DNA from: CAMUQR01 sp963516005
GTDB taxonomy: Bacteria > Patescibacteriota > Saccharimonadia > Saccharimonadales > Saccharimonadaceae
Length of the DNA: 64,000 nucleotides
Assembly: GCA_963516005.1 (NCBI GenBank)
Contig: CAUPYP010000003.1
Span: forward strand, 62,001-126,000
Reading direction: 5' to 3'
In this document: piece by piece, positions 7,120 through 15,781 of the stretch
How the letters are laid out: every line of letters begins with the position of its first letter
Numbering within the stretch: the first letter of the stretch is position 1
Position numbers and translations under genes: made by a program
Notes under the pieces: model-generated
Told to the model about the DNA's origin: nothing
Seen by the model: the letters and a program-made list of their open reading frames with translations, nothing else
The model's database searches: none

Positions 7120-9518
7120 TTGAACCGCGATATAACCATAACTCACTGCGATCACGCAAGGCACGCTTGACGGTGGGTATTAGCCCAGTGTGGCGTTTAA
7201 TGCTTAAAGTTATGGCATTTGGATTGGTCATCTCTGGCATTAGTCTAATTGTAATTAAAGATTCACTTGGTTGGTTAGCACTCGGTATGACGAGTGTGCC
7301 GGTGATGGTTTATCAATGGTGGCGTTATAATTTATATCGCTTAGAAATTATCGAAAATGAACACCAGACGGTGGATGATGTTTTATCAAGTAGTGTGCTT
7401 GGTCGGTTGCCCGATAATCCGTCGCCGTATGATATCGCAACCATCGTCGGGACGACGTCAAGCGGGATTTTTATTGGGTTGCGTTTTGGAACTGGAGTGA
7501 AGTTTTTTCAAGAAATCGCCTCTAAAAGCTCGGCTGATACCGAGCAAATCTGGCGTGATGCCATTGCGATTCGTGAACAAACTGGTTCACGCACGATTTC
7601 CGGAGGCTGTTTGGCGCTGGCTATTATTAAGAACTTTCCGGGGTATCAGGGTATTTTGGCGCAAATTCAACTGGATTATGATGATTTACTACAAGGGGTG
7701 CGCTGGCATGACTATTTGCATGCTTTAAAAAATCAGGCTGGCCAGTTTGTCAAAACTGGTGGGATCGCTCGTGATTGGTCATTTGGCTATATTCCATTGT
7801 TGCGTCGGTTTGGGCATAATATTTCCGAGGCGTTGTCTGGTCAGCGCCTACTCTCGGCGAAGATTCCTGCTCACCAAGATGTGATTAATCACATGATTGA
7901 GACTTTTGCGGGTGGCGGTCGGCAAAATGTGGCTTTGGTTGGGCCTTATGGCGTTGGCAAGACCAATATTGTGCAGGGTTTTGCGGAGCGATTGATGGAT
8001 GCCAGTGCAAAAGTAGCGGATAGCTTACGTTTTCGTCAGGTAATTATCTTGGATGCAGCTAGTCTAGTAGCAGCTGCACCGGATCGTGGCGGTCTTGAAG
8101 GGCTGGTGGCGCGTATTTTAGGTGAAGCCTATCAGGCAAAAAATATCATTGTTTGTCTGGATAATGCGGAGTTATTCTTTGAGGAGGGGACTGGGTCGGT
8201 TGATTTGACAAATATTTTATTGCCGATTCTTGAAGCAGGTAATCTGCGGATGATTTTGACCATGAATGAGCAACATTTCTTGCAGATTTCTCAGCGTACA
8301 CCTGGGCTAGCTAATGCTCTGAATAAAATCATGGTGGCGCCGACCTCGCAATCGGATACGATGCTGGTGTTACAGGATAAGGTGGTGGCAATGGAGTCTC
8401 GCCTGGGAGTGATTTTTATGTATCAGGCGCTCAAAGAAGCTTATCGGCTGAGCAGTCGCTATATTCACGATGTGGCGATGCCTGGACAGGCGATCAAGTT
8501 ATTGGAATCAGCGGCGAGCTATCACGAGCAAGGATTGGTGCGGTTTGTGTCAGTGCAACAGGCGCTCGAAAAAACTATTGGCGTTAAAATCTCGGCGGTT
8601 TCGCAGTCTGATGAGCGTCAGAAGCTCCTCGACCTTGAAAATCTGATTCATGAGCGGATGATTAACCAGGTGCGAGCGGTGCAAGTGGTGAGTGATGCTC
8701 TGCGACGAGCGCGGGCTGGCGTGCGTAATCAGAATCGTCCGATTGGTACTTTTTTGTTCCTTGGTCCGACTGGTGTCGGTAAAACTGAATTAGCCAAGGC
8801 TCTGAGTGAAGTTTATTTTAATGGCGAGGATAATTTAATTCGCTTGGACTTAAACGAATTTGTGACGGTTGAAGATGTAGCGCGCTTGATTGAGAGTGGG
8901 GCGAAGAATCCACACAGCCTAACAGCACAGGTGATGACTAAGCCTTTTTCGGTGATTTTACTTGATGAGATTGAAAAAGCCCATGCATCAGTACTGACGA
9001 CGTTATTGCAGGTGCTAGATGAAGGTATTTTGCGCGATGAGGATAATAAAGAAGTGAGTTTTCGTGATGCGATTATTATTGCGACGTCCAATGCTGGGGC
9101 ACTGGAGATTCAAGATTATATCAGCCGTGGTGTTAAAATTAGCGATTTTGAACAAGAATTTGTTAATAATTTAATTCAATCGCATCAGTTCCGACCGGAG
9201 TTTTTGAATCGTTTTGATGAAATTGTGATTTTTAAACCGTTGGAAAAACCAGAACTGCTTCAGATTGTTGATTTAATTTTAGCTAGTCTTAATAAAAATC
9301 TCACCAATCAAAAAATTCAAGTCTCAGTTAGCGATGAAGCTAAAAACTATTTGGTAGATAAGGGTTATGACCCGCAATTAGGTGCTCGTCCAATGCGTCG
9401 GATTATTCAAAAATCAGTCGAAAATATTGTTGCTAAGTCAATTATCGCTGGTGAAGTTAGTGATCAACGGGTGATTGAAATCTCGCTCGCTGATCTGCAG
9501 GCAGTGCTTGAAGCTTAA
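7116..9518 (+). CDS. Membrane-anchored Clp-type double AAA+ ATPase
   Basis: 800 residues, HSP100/ClpC-like unfoldase. The start at 7116 gives an ATGA overlap with the preceding stop. Unlike ordinary ClpC or ClpB, the N-terminus carries two hydrophobic segments (about residues 33-52 and 57-73), placing the ATPase on the inner face of the membrane. A ClpN-like region follows (about 105-250). Module 1 has Walker A GPYGVGKTN but its Walker B reads IIVCLDNAE, with Asn where the catalytic Glu normally stands. Module 2 is intact: GPTGVGKTELAK, FSVILLDEIEKAH, sensor TSNAG, and a C-terminal ClpB-D2-small domain (YDPQLGARPMRRIIQ). No clpP is in the window. It may remodel or extract membrane or secreted proteins; that role is inference. 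Confidence 0.85.
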   Translation: MIEPRYNHNSLRSRKARLTVGISPVWRLMLKVMAFGLVISGISLIVIKDSLGWLALGMTSVPVMVYQWWRYNLYRLEIIENEHQTVDDVLSSSVLGRLPDNPSPYDIATIVGTTSSGIFIGLRFGTGVKFFQEIASKSSADTEQIWRDAIAIREQTGSRTISGGCLALAIIKNFPGYQGILAQIQLDYDDLLQGVRWHDYLHALKNQAGQFVKTGGIARDWSFGYIPLLRRFGHNISEALSGQRLLSAKIPAHQDVINHMIETFAGGGRQNVALVGPYGVGKTNIVQGFAERLMDASAKVADSLRFRQVIILDAASLVAAAPDRGGLEGLVARILGEAYQAKNIIVCLDNAELFFEEGTGSVDLTNILLPILEAGNLRMILTMNEQHFLQISQRTPGLANALNKIMVAPTSQSDTMLVLQDKVVAMESRLGVIFMYQALKEAYRLSSRYIHDVAMPGQAIKLLESAASYHEQGLVRFVSVQQALEKTIGVKISAVSQSDERQKLLDLENLIHERMINQVRAVQVVSDALRRARAGVRNQNRPIGTFLFLGPTGVGKTELAKALSEVYFNGEDNLIRLDLNEFVTVEDVARLIESGAKNPHSLTAQVMTKPFSVILLDEIEKAHASVLTTLLQVLDEGILRDEDNKEVSFRDAIIIATSNAGALEIQDYISRGVKISDFEQEFVNNLIQSHQFRPEFLNRFDEIVIFKPLEKPELLQIVDLILASLNKNLTNQKIQVSVSDEAKNYLVDKGYDPQLGARPMRRIIQKSVENIVAKSIIAGEVSDQRVIEISLADLQAVLEA

Positions 9519-9572
9519 AAGAAGCGCTTGCACTCACAGCTGTGTTCAGTTATAATTATTTTATAGTTTAAT

Positions 9573-9607
9573 ATATCACCATAAGTATATTATCTCGGTG
9601 GTGATAT
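9573..9607 (+). promoter_or_regulatory. Inverted repeat before the HTH-MurA gene (operator or terminator)
   Basis: ATATCACCA (9573-9581) and TGGTGATAT (9599-9607) form a perfect 9-bp inverted repeat with a 17-nt spacer. It lies 25 nt before the start of a MurA that carries its own DNA-binding domain. There is a TATAAT (9551-9556) just upstream, so the palindrome would sit in the early transcribed region. T-tract after the stem is weak (TTTTATC), making a pure terminator less convincing but not excluded. Confidence 0.45.
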
Positions 9608-9632
9608 TTTATCAAAAATGGAGAAGATGACA

Positions 9633-11159
9633 ATGGAACCCTCAAATTATAAACTAAAAATTGGTGAGCTAATTGGTCAAACGCGTGCTTGGCGTCAGAT
9701 GACTCAAGCGGAACTAGCGAAAAAAATTGGCACCTCGCAATCAGCTGTTAATCGCATCGAAAATGGTAATCAGAATCTAAGTATCGAGATGATTGAAAAA
9801 ATCTCGGAAGCCCTGCATGTTGAACTTCTGGCTTTTAACAAAAAAGGTACAGTTCATTTTAAAATCAATGGTGGTCGAGAACTGACCGGCGCGATCGAAA
9901 TTCGTTCATCAAAAAATGCCGCGGTGGGCTTATTGTGCGGTTGTTTAATTAATAAAGGTCGTACGACTCTGAAAAACGTACCACATATCGAGGAAGTAAA
10001 TCGCATCATCGAAGTGCTTGAGAGTATTGGTGTGAAACTGCGTTGGATTAACGGTGGTGCTGATTTGGAAATTACTCCACCAATGAAGTTAAAACTCGAC
10101 GAGATGGACGTTGTCGCCGCCAAACGCACTCGTAGTGTGCTGATGATGATGGGTTCAATCATGAATAGTTATCCGAAGTTTAAGATGCCGTATGCTGGTG
10201 GTTGTAACCTCGGCAAGCGCACGGTAGAACCGCATTTGGCAGGACTGCGTGAGTTTGGTTTGGCGATCGAAACCAAGAATGATTTTTATCACGCGACTGT
10301 CACTGATCCACGAGTAACCGAAAAAACAATCGTGATGACTGAGCGAGGTGATACCGTGACGGAAAACATTCTGTTTGCAGCTGCCTCAAAAGACGCAATT
10401 ACACACATTCACAACGCTAGTCCGAACTATATGGTGCAAGATATTTGTTTTTATCTGCAACAGTTAGGTATCCGAATTGATGGTATCGGCACCACTCATC
10501 TGACAGTCTATGGCAAGGCCGATATTAATCGCGATGTAGAATACGAAATTAGCGAAGATCCAATTGAGGCGATGAGTTTTATCGCGGCTGGTATTGTGAC
10601 TGACTCAGAGATTGAAATTCGTCGTGCGCCAATTGATTTTTTGGAAATAGAATTAGAGACTTTGCGCACAATGGGGTTGAAGTTCGATCAATCGCCGGTT
10701 TATTTATCGCGCAATGGTCAAACTAAGCTCGTCGACATCAAACTCTATAAATCACAGTTGGTAGCGCCAATTGATAAAATTCACCCAATGCCATTCCCAG
10801 GTCTAAATATCGATAACTTGCCGTTTTTTGCGATTATTGCCGCTAAGGCACAAGGTCGAACATTGATTCATGATTGGGTGTATGAGAATCGGGCGATTTA
10901 TCTGACAGAATTATCAAAGCTTAATGTCCGTAACCAATTACTCGATCCACATCGTATTTATATCGAAGGTGTGACTGATTTTCGTCCAGCCGAAATTGTC
11001 ACTCCACCTGCCTTGCGTCCAGCGGTGGTGATTATGCTTGGTATGCTAGCTGCCAAAGGTGAGTCAATTTTGCGTAACGTCTATTCTATTAATCGGGGAT
11101 ATGAGGATTTTGCGCGCCGACTTAATTCACTGGGCGCTGATATCGAGATGCTTTATTAG
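9633..11159 (+). CDS. murA: MurA (UDP-GlcNAc 1-carboxyvinyltransferase) with N-terminal HTH domain
   Basis: Transfers enolpyruvate from PEP to UDP-GlcNAc, the first committed step of peptidoglycan synthesis. I start at 9633 because GGAGAAG lies 7 nt before it; ATG 9618 would place that site inside the gene. Residues about 8-62 are an XRE-type HTH (QAELAKKIGTSQSAVNRIEN). The MurA domain begins at about residue 71 with VHFKINGGRELTGAIEI and keeps the catalytic pair KN (SSKNAA), the loop cysteine (AGGCNLGKR), an Asp in LNIDNLPFFA and the terminal INRGYEDF. 508 residues against the usual 420; the excess is the HTH. An inverted repeat upstream suggests self-regulation, which is inference. The enzyme call is strong. 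Confidence 0.9.
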   Translation: MEPSNYKLKIGELIGQTRAWRQMTQAELAKKIGTSQSAVNRIENGNQNLSIEMIEKISEALHVELLAFNKKGTVHFKINGGRELTGAIEIRSSKNAAVGLLCGCLINKGRTTLKNVPHIEEVNRIIEVLESIGVKLRWINGGADLEITPPMKLKLDEMDVVAAKRTRSVLMMMGSIMNSYPKFKMPYAGGCNLGKRTVEPHLAGLREFGLAIETKNDFYHATVTDPRVTEKTIVMTERGDTVTENILFAAASKDAITHIHNASPNYMVQDICFYLQQLGIRIDGIGTTHLTVYGKADINRDVEYEISEDPIEAMSFIAAGIVTDSEIEIRRAPIDFLEIELETLRTMGLKFDQSPVYLSRNGQTKLVDIKLYKSQLVAPIDKIHPMPFPGLNIDNLPFFAIIAAKAQGRTLIHDWVYENRAIYLTELSKLNVRNQLLDPHRIYIEGVTDFRPAEIVTPPALRPAVVIMLGMLAAKGESILRNVYSINRGYEDFARRLNSLGADIEMLY

Positions 11160-11210
11160 CGATAAAACCTTGAAAAAAACAGAGTTTGGGTGTATAATAA
11201 TCAGCGTTCT

Positions 11211-11287
11211 GGGGCTGTAGCTCAGCTGGTTAGAGCACCTGCCTCTTAAGCAGGGTGTCGAGGGTTCGAGCCCCTCCAGCCCCTCCA
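11211..11287 (+). tRNA. tRNA-Lys (anticodon CTT)
   Basis: Acceptor GGGGCTG pairs with CAGCCCC, anticodon loop CTCTTAA, T-loop TTCGAGC, CCA encoded. A TATAAT (11193-11198) lies 12 nt upstream. Confidence 0.95.
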
Positions 11288-11333
11288 ATAAAAATACCCT
11301 ACTCGCCTTGTGGGGTATTTTTATTGCTGAAAT
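11288..11333. terminator. Terminator after tRNA-Lys
   Basis: AATAAAAATACCC-AC pairs with GTGGGGTATTTTTATT; long A/T arms make it usable on either strand. Confidence 0.75.
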
Positions 11334-11339
11334 AAAAAA

Positions 11340-11367
11340 TGCCCTAGGTAATTCTAGAGCAGTTTTT
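11340..11367. terminator. Terminator after tmk (minus) with T run on both strands
   Basis: TGCCCTAG (11340-11347) pairs with CTAGAGCA (11354-11361) with one wobble. Poly-A on the left and poly-T on the right allow termination from both directions; it ends the thyA-folA-tmk unit. Confidence 0.7.
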
Positions 11368-11377
11368 TATTTAAAAA

Positions 11378-12007
11378 TTAAAGGAGGCGACTACGAATCA
11401 GCTCGTAAGCTTCATCAGCGAGCTGGTCAATTGAATGACTGCCGTCTAGTATCGGCAGGCTCTGCTTGCTAGCAATCATACGATAACCATCAACTAATTT
11501 CTGTTGAAAAGTCTCATCACATGATTCGAATGCATCGCGTTTGGAAGCTTCCGAATCGCGCTGGTGACGACGATCAGACGCGGTTTGAGTGTCAACATCA
11601 ATAACGATTGTTAAATCTGGATGAATGTAAAAATCGGGCAATAAATCATCACAGACTTTTTGAACATAATCTATGCCTAAACCTCGTCCTGCGCCTTGAT
11701 ACACAATAGAAGATAGGTAATTTCTTGACGAAATCACCCACACACCAGCTTCAAGTTGATGTCTGATCTTGTCTGCTAATTCTGCACGAGCTGCTGTGAA
11801 TAATAGTAATTCGGTCATAGCAGTGCGTTCTAGACTAGCGTCTTTAGCAATAGTGCGAATGGCTTCCCCGATCGGCGTGCTGCCAGGTTCGTGGATTGAC
11901 CAGACCTTCACCCCCTCCTCTGCTTTGAGTTTCTCAATCAGTCTGGCACTGACGGTTGACTTACCTGACCCGTCAGTACCCTCAATTACAATGTATTTTC
12001 CGTTCAT
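11378..12007 (-). CDS. tmk: Thymidylate kinase
   Basis: Phosphorylates dTMP to dTDP with ATP. 209 residues, the normal size. The P-loop is GTDGSGKST (residues 9-17), followed by the substrate-site region SSRNYLSSIVYQGAG, where the family's usual DR(Y/H) reads SRN, and the base-binding/lid stretch DVDTQTASDRRHQRD. The start ATG overlaps the folA stop as ATGA, so it is the last gene of a thyA-folA-tmk operon devoted to dTMP supply. Identity strong. Confidence 0.93.
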   Translation of the reverse strand: MNGKYIVIEGTDGSGKSTVSARLIEKLKAEEGVKVWSIHEPGSTPIGEAIRTIAKDASLERTAMTELLLFTAARAELADKIRHQLEAGVWVISSRNYLSSIVYQGAGRGLGIDYVQKVCDDLLPDFYIHPDLTIVIDVDTQTASDRRHQRDSEASKRDAFESCDETFQQKLVDGYRMIASKQSLPILDGSHSIDQLADEAYELIRSRLL

Positions 12008-12531
12008 GCTTCAATTTTAGCATAAACGTGACGTTCTGTCTTATAGTCCCCATCGGTTATTTTGACGGACTTGCTAGCCGTGCGCCAGTTATCAAGTTTA
12101 AGTTGCGGAAAAAATGCATCACATTGCTCAAACTTATGCAAAATCTGGGTGATGATAATTTCATCAACTAAATCTTGCTTAATAAACTCTTGGTAGATTT
12201 GCTGTCCGCCAATGACGAATATCCCCGTGGCAATGTTATTGCTATTTTGAACAATAACATTAGCGCGAAGCAGGGCTTGTGTAGGACTGTGAGTGATAAT
12301 CAAGTGATCATCACCAAGGTTTTCATGGTGTGTAACGACAATATTATATCGTTCGTCAAGATAACCATTAGGGAGTGATTCTTGGGTTTTGCGACCCATA
12401 ATCACTACCTGATTTATTGTCATCTCTTTGAAAGCTTTGAGATCTTTCGGGAGATCACATAACAGTTGATTGTTTCTTCCGATAGCACGGTTTTGGTCCA
12501 TTGCGACCAGAATCGTTGCTTTGATTGACAT
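12004..12531 (-). CDS. folA: Dihydrofolate reductase
   Basis: Reduces the dihydrofolate that ThyA releases back to tetrahydrofolate with NADPH. 175 residues from ATG 12531, chosen because GGAGG stands about 8 nt upstream; a longer reading from 12564 would start inside thyA. Motifs: ILVAMDQNRAIG, LPKDLKAFKE with the proton-donor Asp in PKD, VIMGRKTQESLP, and IFVIGGQQIY. The Trp of the usual PW-x-LP loop is replaced (LLCDLPKD). Sits between thyA and tmk, and its last bases overlap tmk. Confidence 0.93.
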   Translation of the reverse strand: MSIKATILVAMDQNRAIGRNNQLLCDLPKDLKAFKEMTINQVVIMGRKTQESLPNGYLDERYNIVVTHHENLGDDHLIITHSPTQALLRANVIVQNSNNIATGIFVIGGQQIYQEFIKQDLVDEIIITQILHKFEQCDAFFPQLKLDNWRTASKSVKITDGDYKTERHVYAKIEA

Positions 12532-12547
12532 AGTATATTTCCTCCTT

Positions 12548-13495
12548 TTATATTGCGATATCAAACGGGTCTATCTTGTCCCTATCCGGATGGTAATCAA
12601 TTAGCTCAAAATCCGTGATTTCGATATCTTGAAATTCGACTTTTGATGGATTTAATACTAATTTTGGTTGTTGCGCAAGTCGCACATCGTCAATACAGTC
12701 AGAATGCTTATCTTGAAACAAAACTACATCTGGAGTATGAGGATGAGCAGATTTCACCGTATTGAAATAACGTTTATACTCGTTATAGCGCTCCAGGAGC
12801 TGTTCCGCTTGAGGTAAATGTCGGTCATAAATGTGCAGATTTTGCACAAAATGGCAGAAATTGCCCAACTCAAACCTGCAATGGCGCGCCACCATCATCA
12901 TGAGTGCTACGTATTGTAACTTATTGATGTGGCCAGCGACTAAATAATCTGAGCTACGCTGAATTAATGTCATATCCAGAAACGGTCTATTGTTGAGTGG
13001 ACGGACAGACCAACTTGTCTCATAAGCACATGGGTCGAGACCATGTGGTTTGGACATATCTTGATATTGCCACAGGTTTATAATATGTTGACGCCCCAAT
13101 GGGTTATTGCGTAATCCATTAAGTAATTGATTTGTTAAATCATAGCGCTTAATCACAGCGCCGTAGGCTTGTCCAATGGTGCGATCGCCGATATCCCAGC
13201 TATCCCACCAGTCTACTCCGTATTTATCACGGAGTAGATCAAGATCATTAGATTGATCTTGATAAATCCATAAGATTTCGCCAATTGCTTTTTTAACAGC
13301 GATTGGCCTGAGGCAGGTGATTGGTAATTCACCCGCTCCAATATCGTACGTTTCACACACTTGTGTGATGAATTGTGTGTGAGCCGGTGCATTATCACTG
13401 GCGTAACGACTGCGCACATCAAAACCGTAATCATCACTACCTTCGTTGATAATGTTTTTGATATTCTCAGCGAAGATTTGTTCTACTTTTAACAT
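12548..13495 (-). CDS. thyA: Thymidylate synthase (ThyA type)
   Basis: Makes dTMP from dUMP using methylene-tetrahydrofolate. About 315 residues. The nucleophile Cys lies in LDPCAYETSWSVR, followed by LIQRSSDYLVAGHINKLQY and the C-terminal part QNLHIYDRH. This wording is closer to the phi3T/Bacillus-type long ThyA than to E. coli ThyA. The start at 13495 follows AAAGGAGG at good spacing; ATG 13504 three codons earlier is too close to that site. First gene of the operon with folA and tmk, transcribed from an extended -10 around 13556-13564 with a short hairpin in the leader. Confidence 0.93.
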   Translation of the reverse strand: MLKVEQIFAENIKNIINEGSDDYGFDVRSRYASDNAPAHTQFITQVCETYDIGAGELPITCLRPIAVKKAIGEILWIYQDQSNDLDLLRDKYGVDWWDSWDIGDRTIGQAYGAVIKRYDLTNQLLNGLRNNPLGRQHIINLWQYQDMSKPHGLDPCAYETSWSVRPLNNRPFLDMTLIQRSSDYLVAGHINKLQYVALMMMVARHCRFELGNFCHFVQNLHIYDRHLPQAEQLLERYNEYKRYFNTVKSAHPHTPDVVLFQDKHSDCIDDVRLAQQPKLVLNPSKVEFQDIEITDFELIDYHPDRDKIDPFDIAI

Positions 13496-13524
13496 TATAT
13501 TCATTCCTCCTTTGTTAAATAACG

Positions 13525-13564
13525 ACCTTGGGACATCCAAGGTTTGGTGTTGTATATTATATCA
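13525..13564 (-). promoter_or_regulatory. thyA operon promoter and leader hairpin
   Basis: On the minus strand TGA-TATAAT (13564 down to 13556) is an extended -10. About 6 nt into the predicted transcript, ACCTTGG and CCAAGGT (13525-13531 and 13537-13543) form a perfect 7-bp stem with a 5-nt loop, ending 20 nt before the Shine-Dalgarno. No T run, so not a terminator; possibly mRNA stability or regulation. Confidence 0.5.
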
Positions 13565-13643
13565 TCTTTTGTTTAAAAAGCTAGGTTGTGACTGATGAAA
13601 CGATGGGCTGATGGTCAAAACCGTGCCTTTTTTGTTGTAACAG

Positions 13644-13652
13644 TGTTAAAAT
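13644..13652 (+). promoter_or_regulatory. Extended -10 for leaderless murB transcript
   Basis: TGT-TAAAAT ends 6 nt before the murB ATG (13659) with no Shine-Dalgarno between. Confidence 0.6.
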
Positions 13653-13658
13653 ATAACC

Positions 13659-14687
13659 ATGATTGATTTACAAGAAAATGTTTTATTACGAGATTTAACA
13701 ACTTTTAAAATTGGTTTGGGACGGGCGCGTTATCTGACGACCATTACTGAGCGTCAGCAAGTACCAGAACTATATCAAAAAGCTCAAGAGCTGAATCTGC
13801 CAGTGGTGATTCTGGGCGAGGGCAGTAATTCGATTGCGCCGGATCGGGATTTGGAGGCAATTGTTGCTTTGAATCGCATTAAGGGTATTGAACAATTGAG
13901 CGAGACGGAATTGCGAGCCGGGGCTGGGGAGTTTTTGGATGATTTGGTGGCGTATGCGACCGAGCGGGGTTTATGCGGAATTGAGAGTTTGAGTGGAGTG
14001 CCGGGCTCGGTTGGGGCGGCACCGATTCAGAATGTCGGGGCTTATGGTCAAGATATCTCACAGGTGCTAATTGAGCTAGAAGCGTTTGATACGGTGACTG
14101 GCGAGTTCGTGGTTTTGAATAGTACTGATTGTGGATTTACATATCGTGAGAGTATTTTTAAACAACAGGCGAAGGGGCGATATTTTATCACTTCTATTAC
14201 GGTCAAATTACATCACAAGCAACCGCAACCGCCGTTTTATACTTCACTCCAAAATTATATCGAGCAACATCATTTAACCGATTTTAGTCCAGCGAAATTG
14301 CGTCAATACATATTGGCAGTGCGTGGGTCGAAGATTCCTGATTATCATCAGGTGCCGAGTGCTGGGTCATTTTTTAAGAACGCTTTAATCACTAAGTCGC
14401 AACTGGATGATATTGAAAAGAGCTTTGGCACTGTGCCATTTGCGGAGCCGATTGGCGATCTAATCAAAATCCCTACTGGCTGGATGATTGATCAGGCTGG
14501 ATTGCGTGGTCGACTATTCCACGGAGTCAAAATCGATGATAATAACGCCTTAATTTTGCTGAACGATTCAGCTAAAACTTTTGCGGATTTGACACAAGCG
14601 GTGGCAGAAATCCAACAAATCATCAAGGATAAATTTGGTGTGGCGATTGAGCAAGAGCCGATTAATATTACGGCCATCGGACGCTAA
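13659..14687 (+). CDS. murB: UDP-N-acetylenolpyruvoylglucosamine reductase
   Basis: Flavoenzyme that reduces the MurA product to UDP-MurNAc with NADPH. 342 residues, type I (E. coli-like) length. FAD-binding VILGEGSNSI near residue 46, the substrate segment GIESLSGVPGSVGAAPIQNVGAYGQDI, the catalytic-Ser loop VPSAGSFFKN, and a C-terminal Glu in IEQEP. Its ATG sits 6 nt downstream of an extended -10, so the mRNA may be leaderless. Not adjacent to murA, which is 2.5 kb away; both act in the same pathway. Confidence 0.95.
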   Translation: MIDLQENVLLRDLTTFKIGLGRARYLTTITERQQVPELYQKAQELNLPVVILGEGSNSIAPDRDLEAIVALNRIKGIEQLSETELRAGAGEFLDDLVAYATERGLCGIESLSGVPGSVGAAPIQNVGAYGQDISQVLIELEAFDTVTGEFVVLNSTDCGFTYRESIFKQQAKGRYFITSITVKLHHKQPQPPFYTSLQNYIEQHHLTDFSPAKLRQYILAVRGSKIPDYHQVPSAGSFFKNALITKSQLDDIEKSFGTVPFAEPIGDLIKIPTGWMIDQAGLRGRLFHGVKIDDNNALILLNDSAKTFADLTQAVAEIQQIIKDKFGVAIEQEPINITAIGR

Positions 14688-14739
14688 AAAACTATCTTCA
14701 AGGCTTGTATTTTTCAATAAAAAAGTTTATGCTTAAAAT

Positions 14740-15387
14740 ATGAAACGATTGCAAAAGGGTGGTTTTACTATTTTGGAAATCTTAGTGGTGATTGTAATTA
14801 TTACCATTATGGTTTCGGCTGGTGGATTTTATTATGCTGATTTGCAGAATCAGACGGTTGCTCGCAAAGCTCGAGAAGATGCAGTCAACTTCGCTAACAT
14901 CGTCAATGACATTTATCACACGGGTCAATTTGGGACAACATCCGAACCGCTCAAACACCTGAATGTTCGCAAAGGTACTTACCCGAATCGCACTAAAATG
15001 GAGGCGATTCGCAAGATTATAGTGCAATCGTATGGCGAGCAATTTCGTCAAAAGGGAGATTCGTCGAGCGAAGGAAATATCGTAGTAGCAAATATCAAGC
15101 AGTTTAGGGTTGAAAAAAATATTTCACCAGTCAATGCGGATTTTTCAAATCAAGATAAATTGCGTGAAAATGCCCATAAAATTATCTACGCACCGCTGAA
15201 AGAGGAGGTGCCACCAAATACTGGTGGTTTACTATGTAATGATTATCCCAGTAGGCCAGCAACAGACAATTATGATTATCAATGTGCCACGGCAGTGATT
15301 TATTATGTAGCTTACGAAAAAGGCAAGTATGAATTACGTCCGGTTAGGCAGTTAACAGCAGGAGTGGCGCGTGAGTTCCAAAAATAG
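14740..15387 (+). CDS. Type IV pilin-like protein (minor pilin), class III signal
   Basis: 215 residues. It has a short basic leader, the prepilin cleavage site GG^FTILEI with Glu5 after the site, and a 20-residue hydrophobic helix (LVVIVIITIMVSAGGFYYA), the hallmark of pilins and pseudopilins. The remaining globular domain is not recognisable to me; two Cys near residues 168 and 183 may form a disulfide. First of three overlapping genes (next start 17 nt inside this one). A weak promoter-like pair (TTGTAT, 17 nt, TATGCT) precedes the ATG by 6 nt. PilB, PilC and PilD are not in the window. Confidence 0.8.
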   Translation: MKRLQKGGFTILEILVVIVIITIMVSAGGFYYADLQNQTVARKAREDAVNFANIVNDIYHTGQFGTTSEPLKHLNVRKGTYPNRTKMEAIRKIIVQSYGEQFRQKGDSSSEGNIVVANIKQFRVEKNISPVNADFSNQDKLRENAHKIIYAPLKEEVPPNTGGLLCNDYPSRPATDNYDYQCATAVIYYVAYEKGKYELRPVRQLTAGVAREFQK

Positions 15388-15781
15388 ATCACAAGCTTTA
15401 ACCGGTTTTTCGGCAGTTGAAGTGATGATTGCGCTGATAATTGCAAGTCTATTTTTATTCTCGGCTTATCAACTATTTAGTATTGTTCACCAGTCACAGT
15501 TATACGCACGATTGCGCTCGGAAGCGTCTAATGTCGCCTATGCAGAGCTACGCAAAGCGACCGGCACAACTTTTGCCTGTCCTGTTTGGCCTCGTCGAAC
15601 ACTCGACCGTGTCAGTTATCCAACGAATACTCCTAATTTGATTGGACTCAAGGCTACGACACGTGTTTCTTGCCCTTATGGCACAACTCAAAAAATCTTA
15701 AAAGTTGAGGTAGAAATTGAATATCGTATTAATGGCAATGTCCAGAAAGAAATACAGGCACTTTATGTCGATAAAACTTAA
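15371..15781 (+). CDS. Type IV pilin-like protein (minor pilin/PilV-like)
   Basis: 136 residues from a GTG start with AGGAG 7 nt upstream, overlapping the previous gene by 17 nt. Cleavage-like site TG^FSAVEVM with Glu5, then a hydrophobic helix (IALIIASLFLFSAYQLF). Two Cys in the globular part. Sits between two other pilin-like genes, as in minor pilin clusters that prime pilus assembly. Confidence 0.75.
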   Translation: MSSKNRSQALTGFSAVEVMIALIIASLFLFSAYQLFSIVHQSQLYARLRSEASNVAYAELRKATGTTFACPVWPRRTLDRVSYPTNTPNLIGLKATTRVSCPYGTTQKILKVEVEIEYRINGNVQKEIQALYVDKT

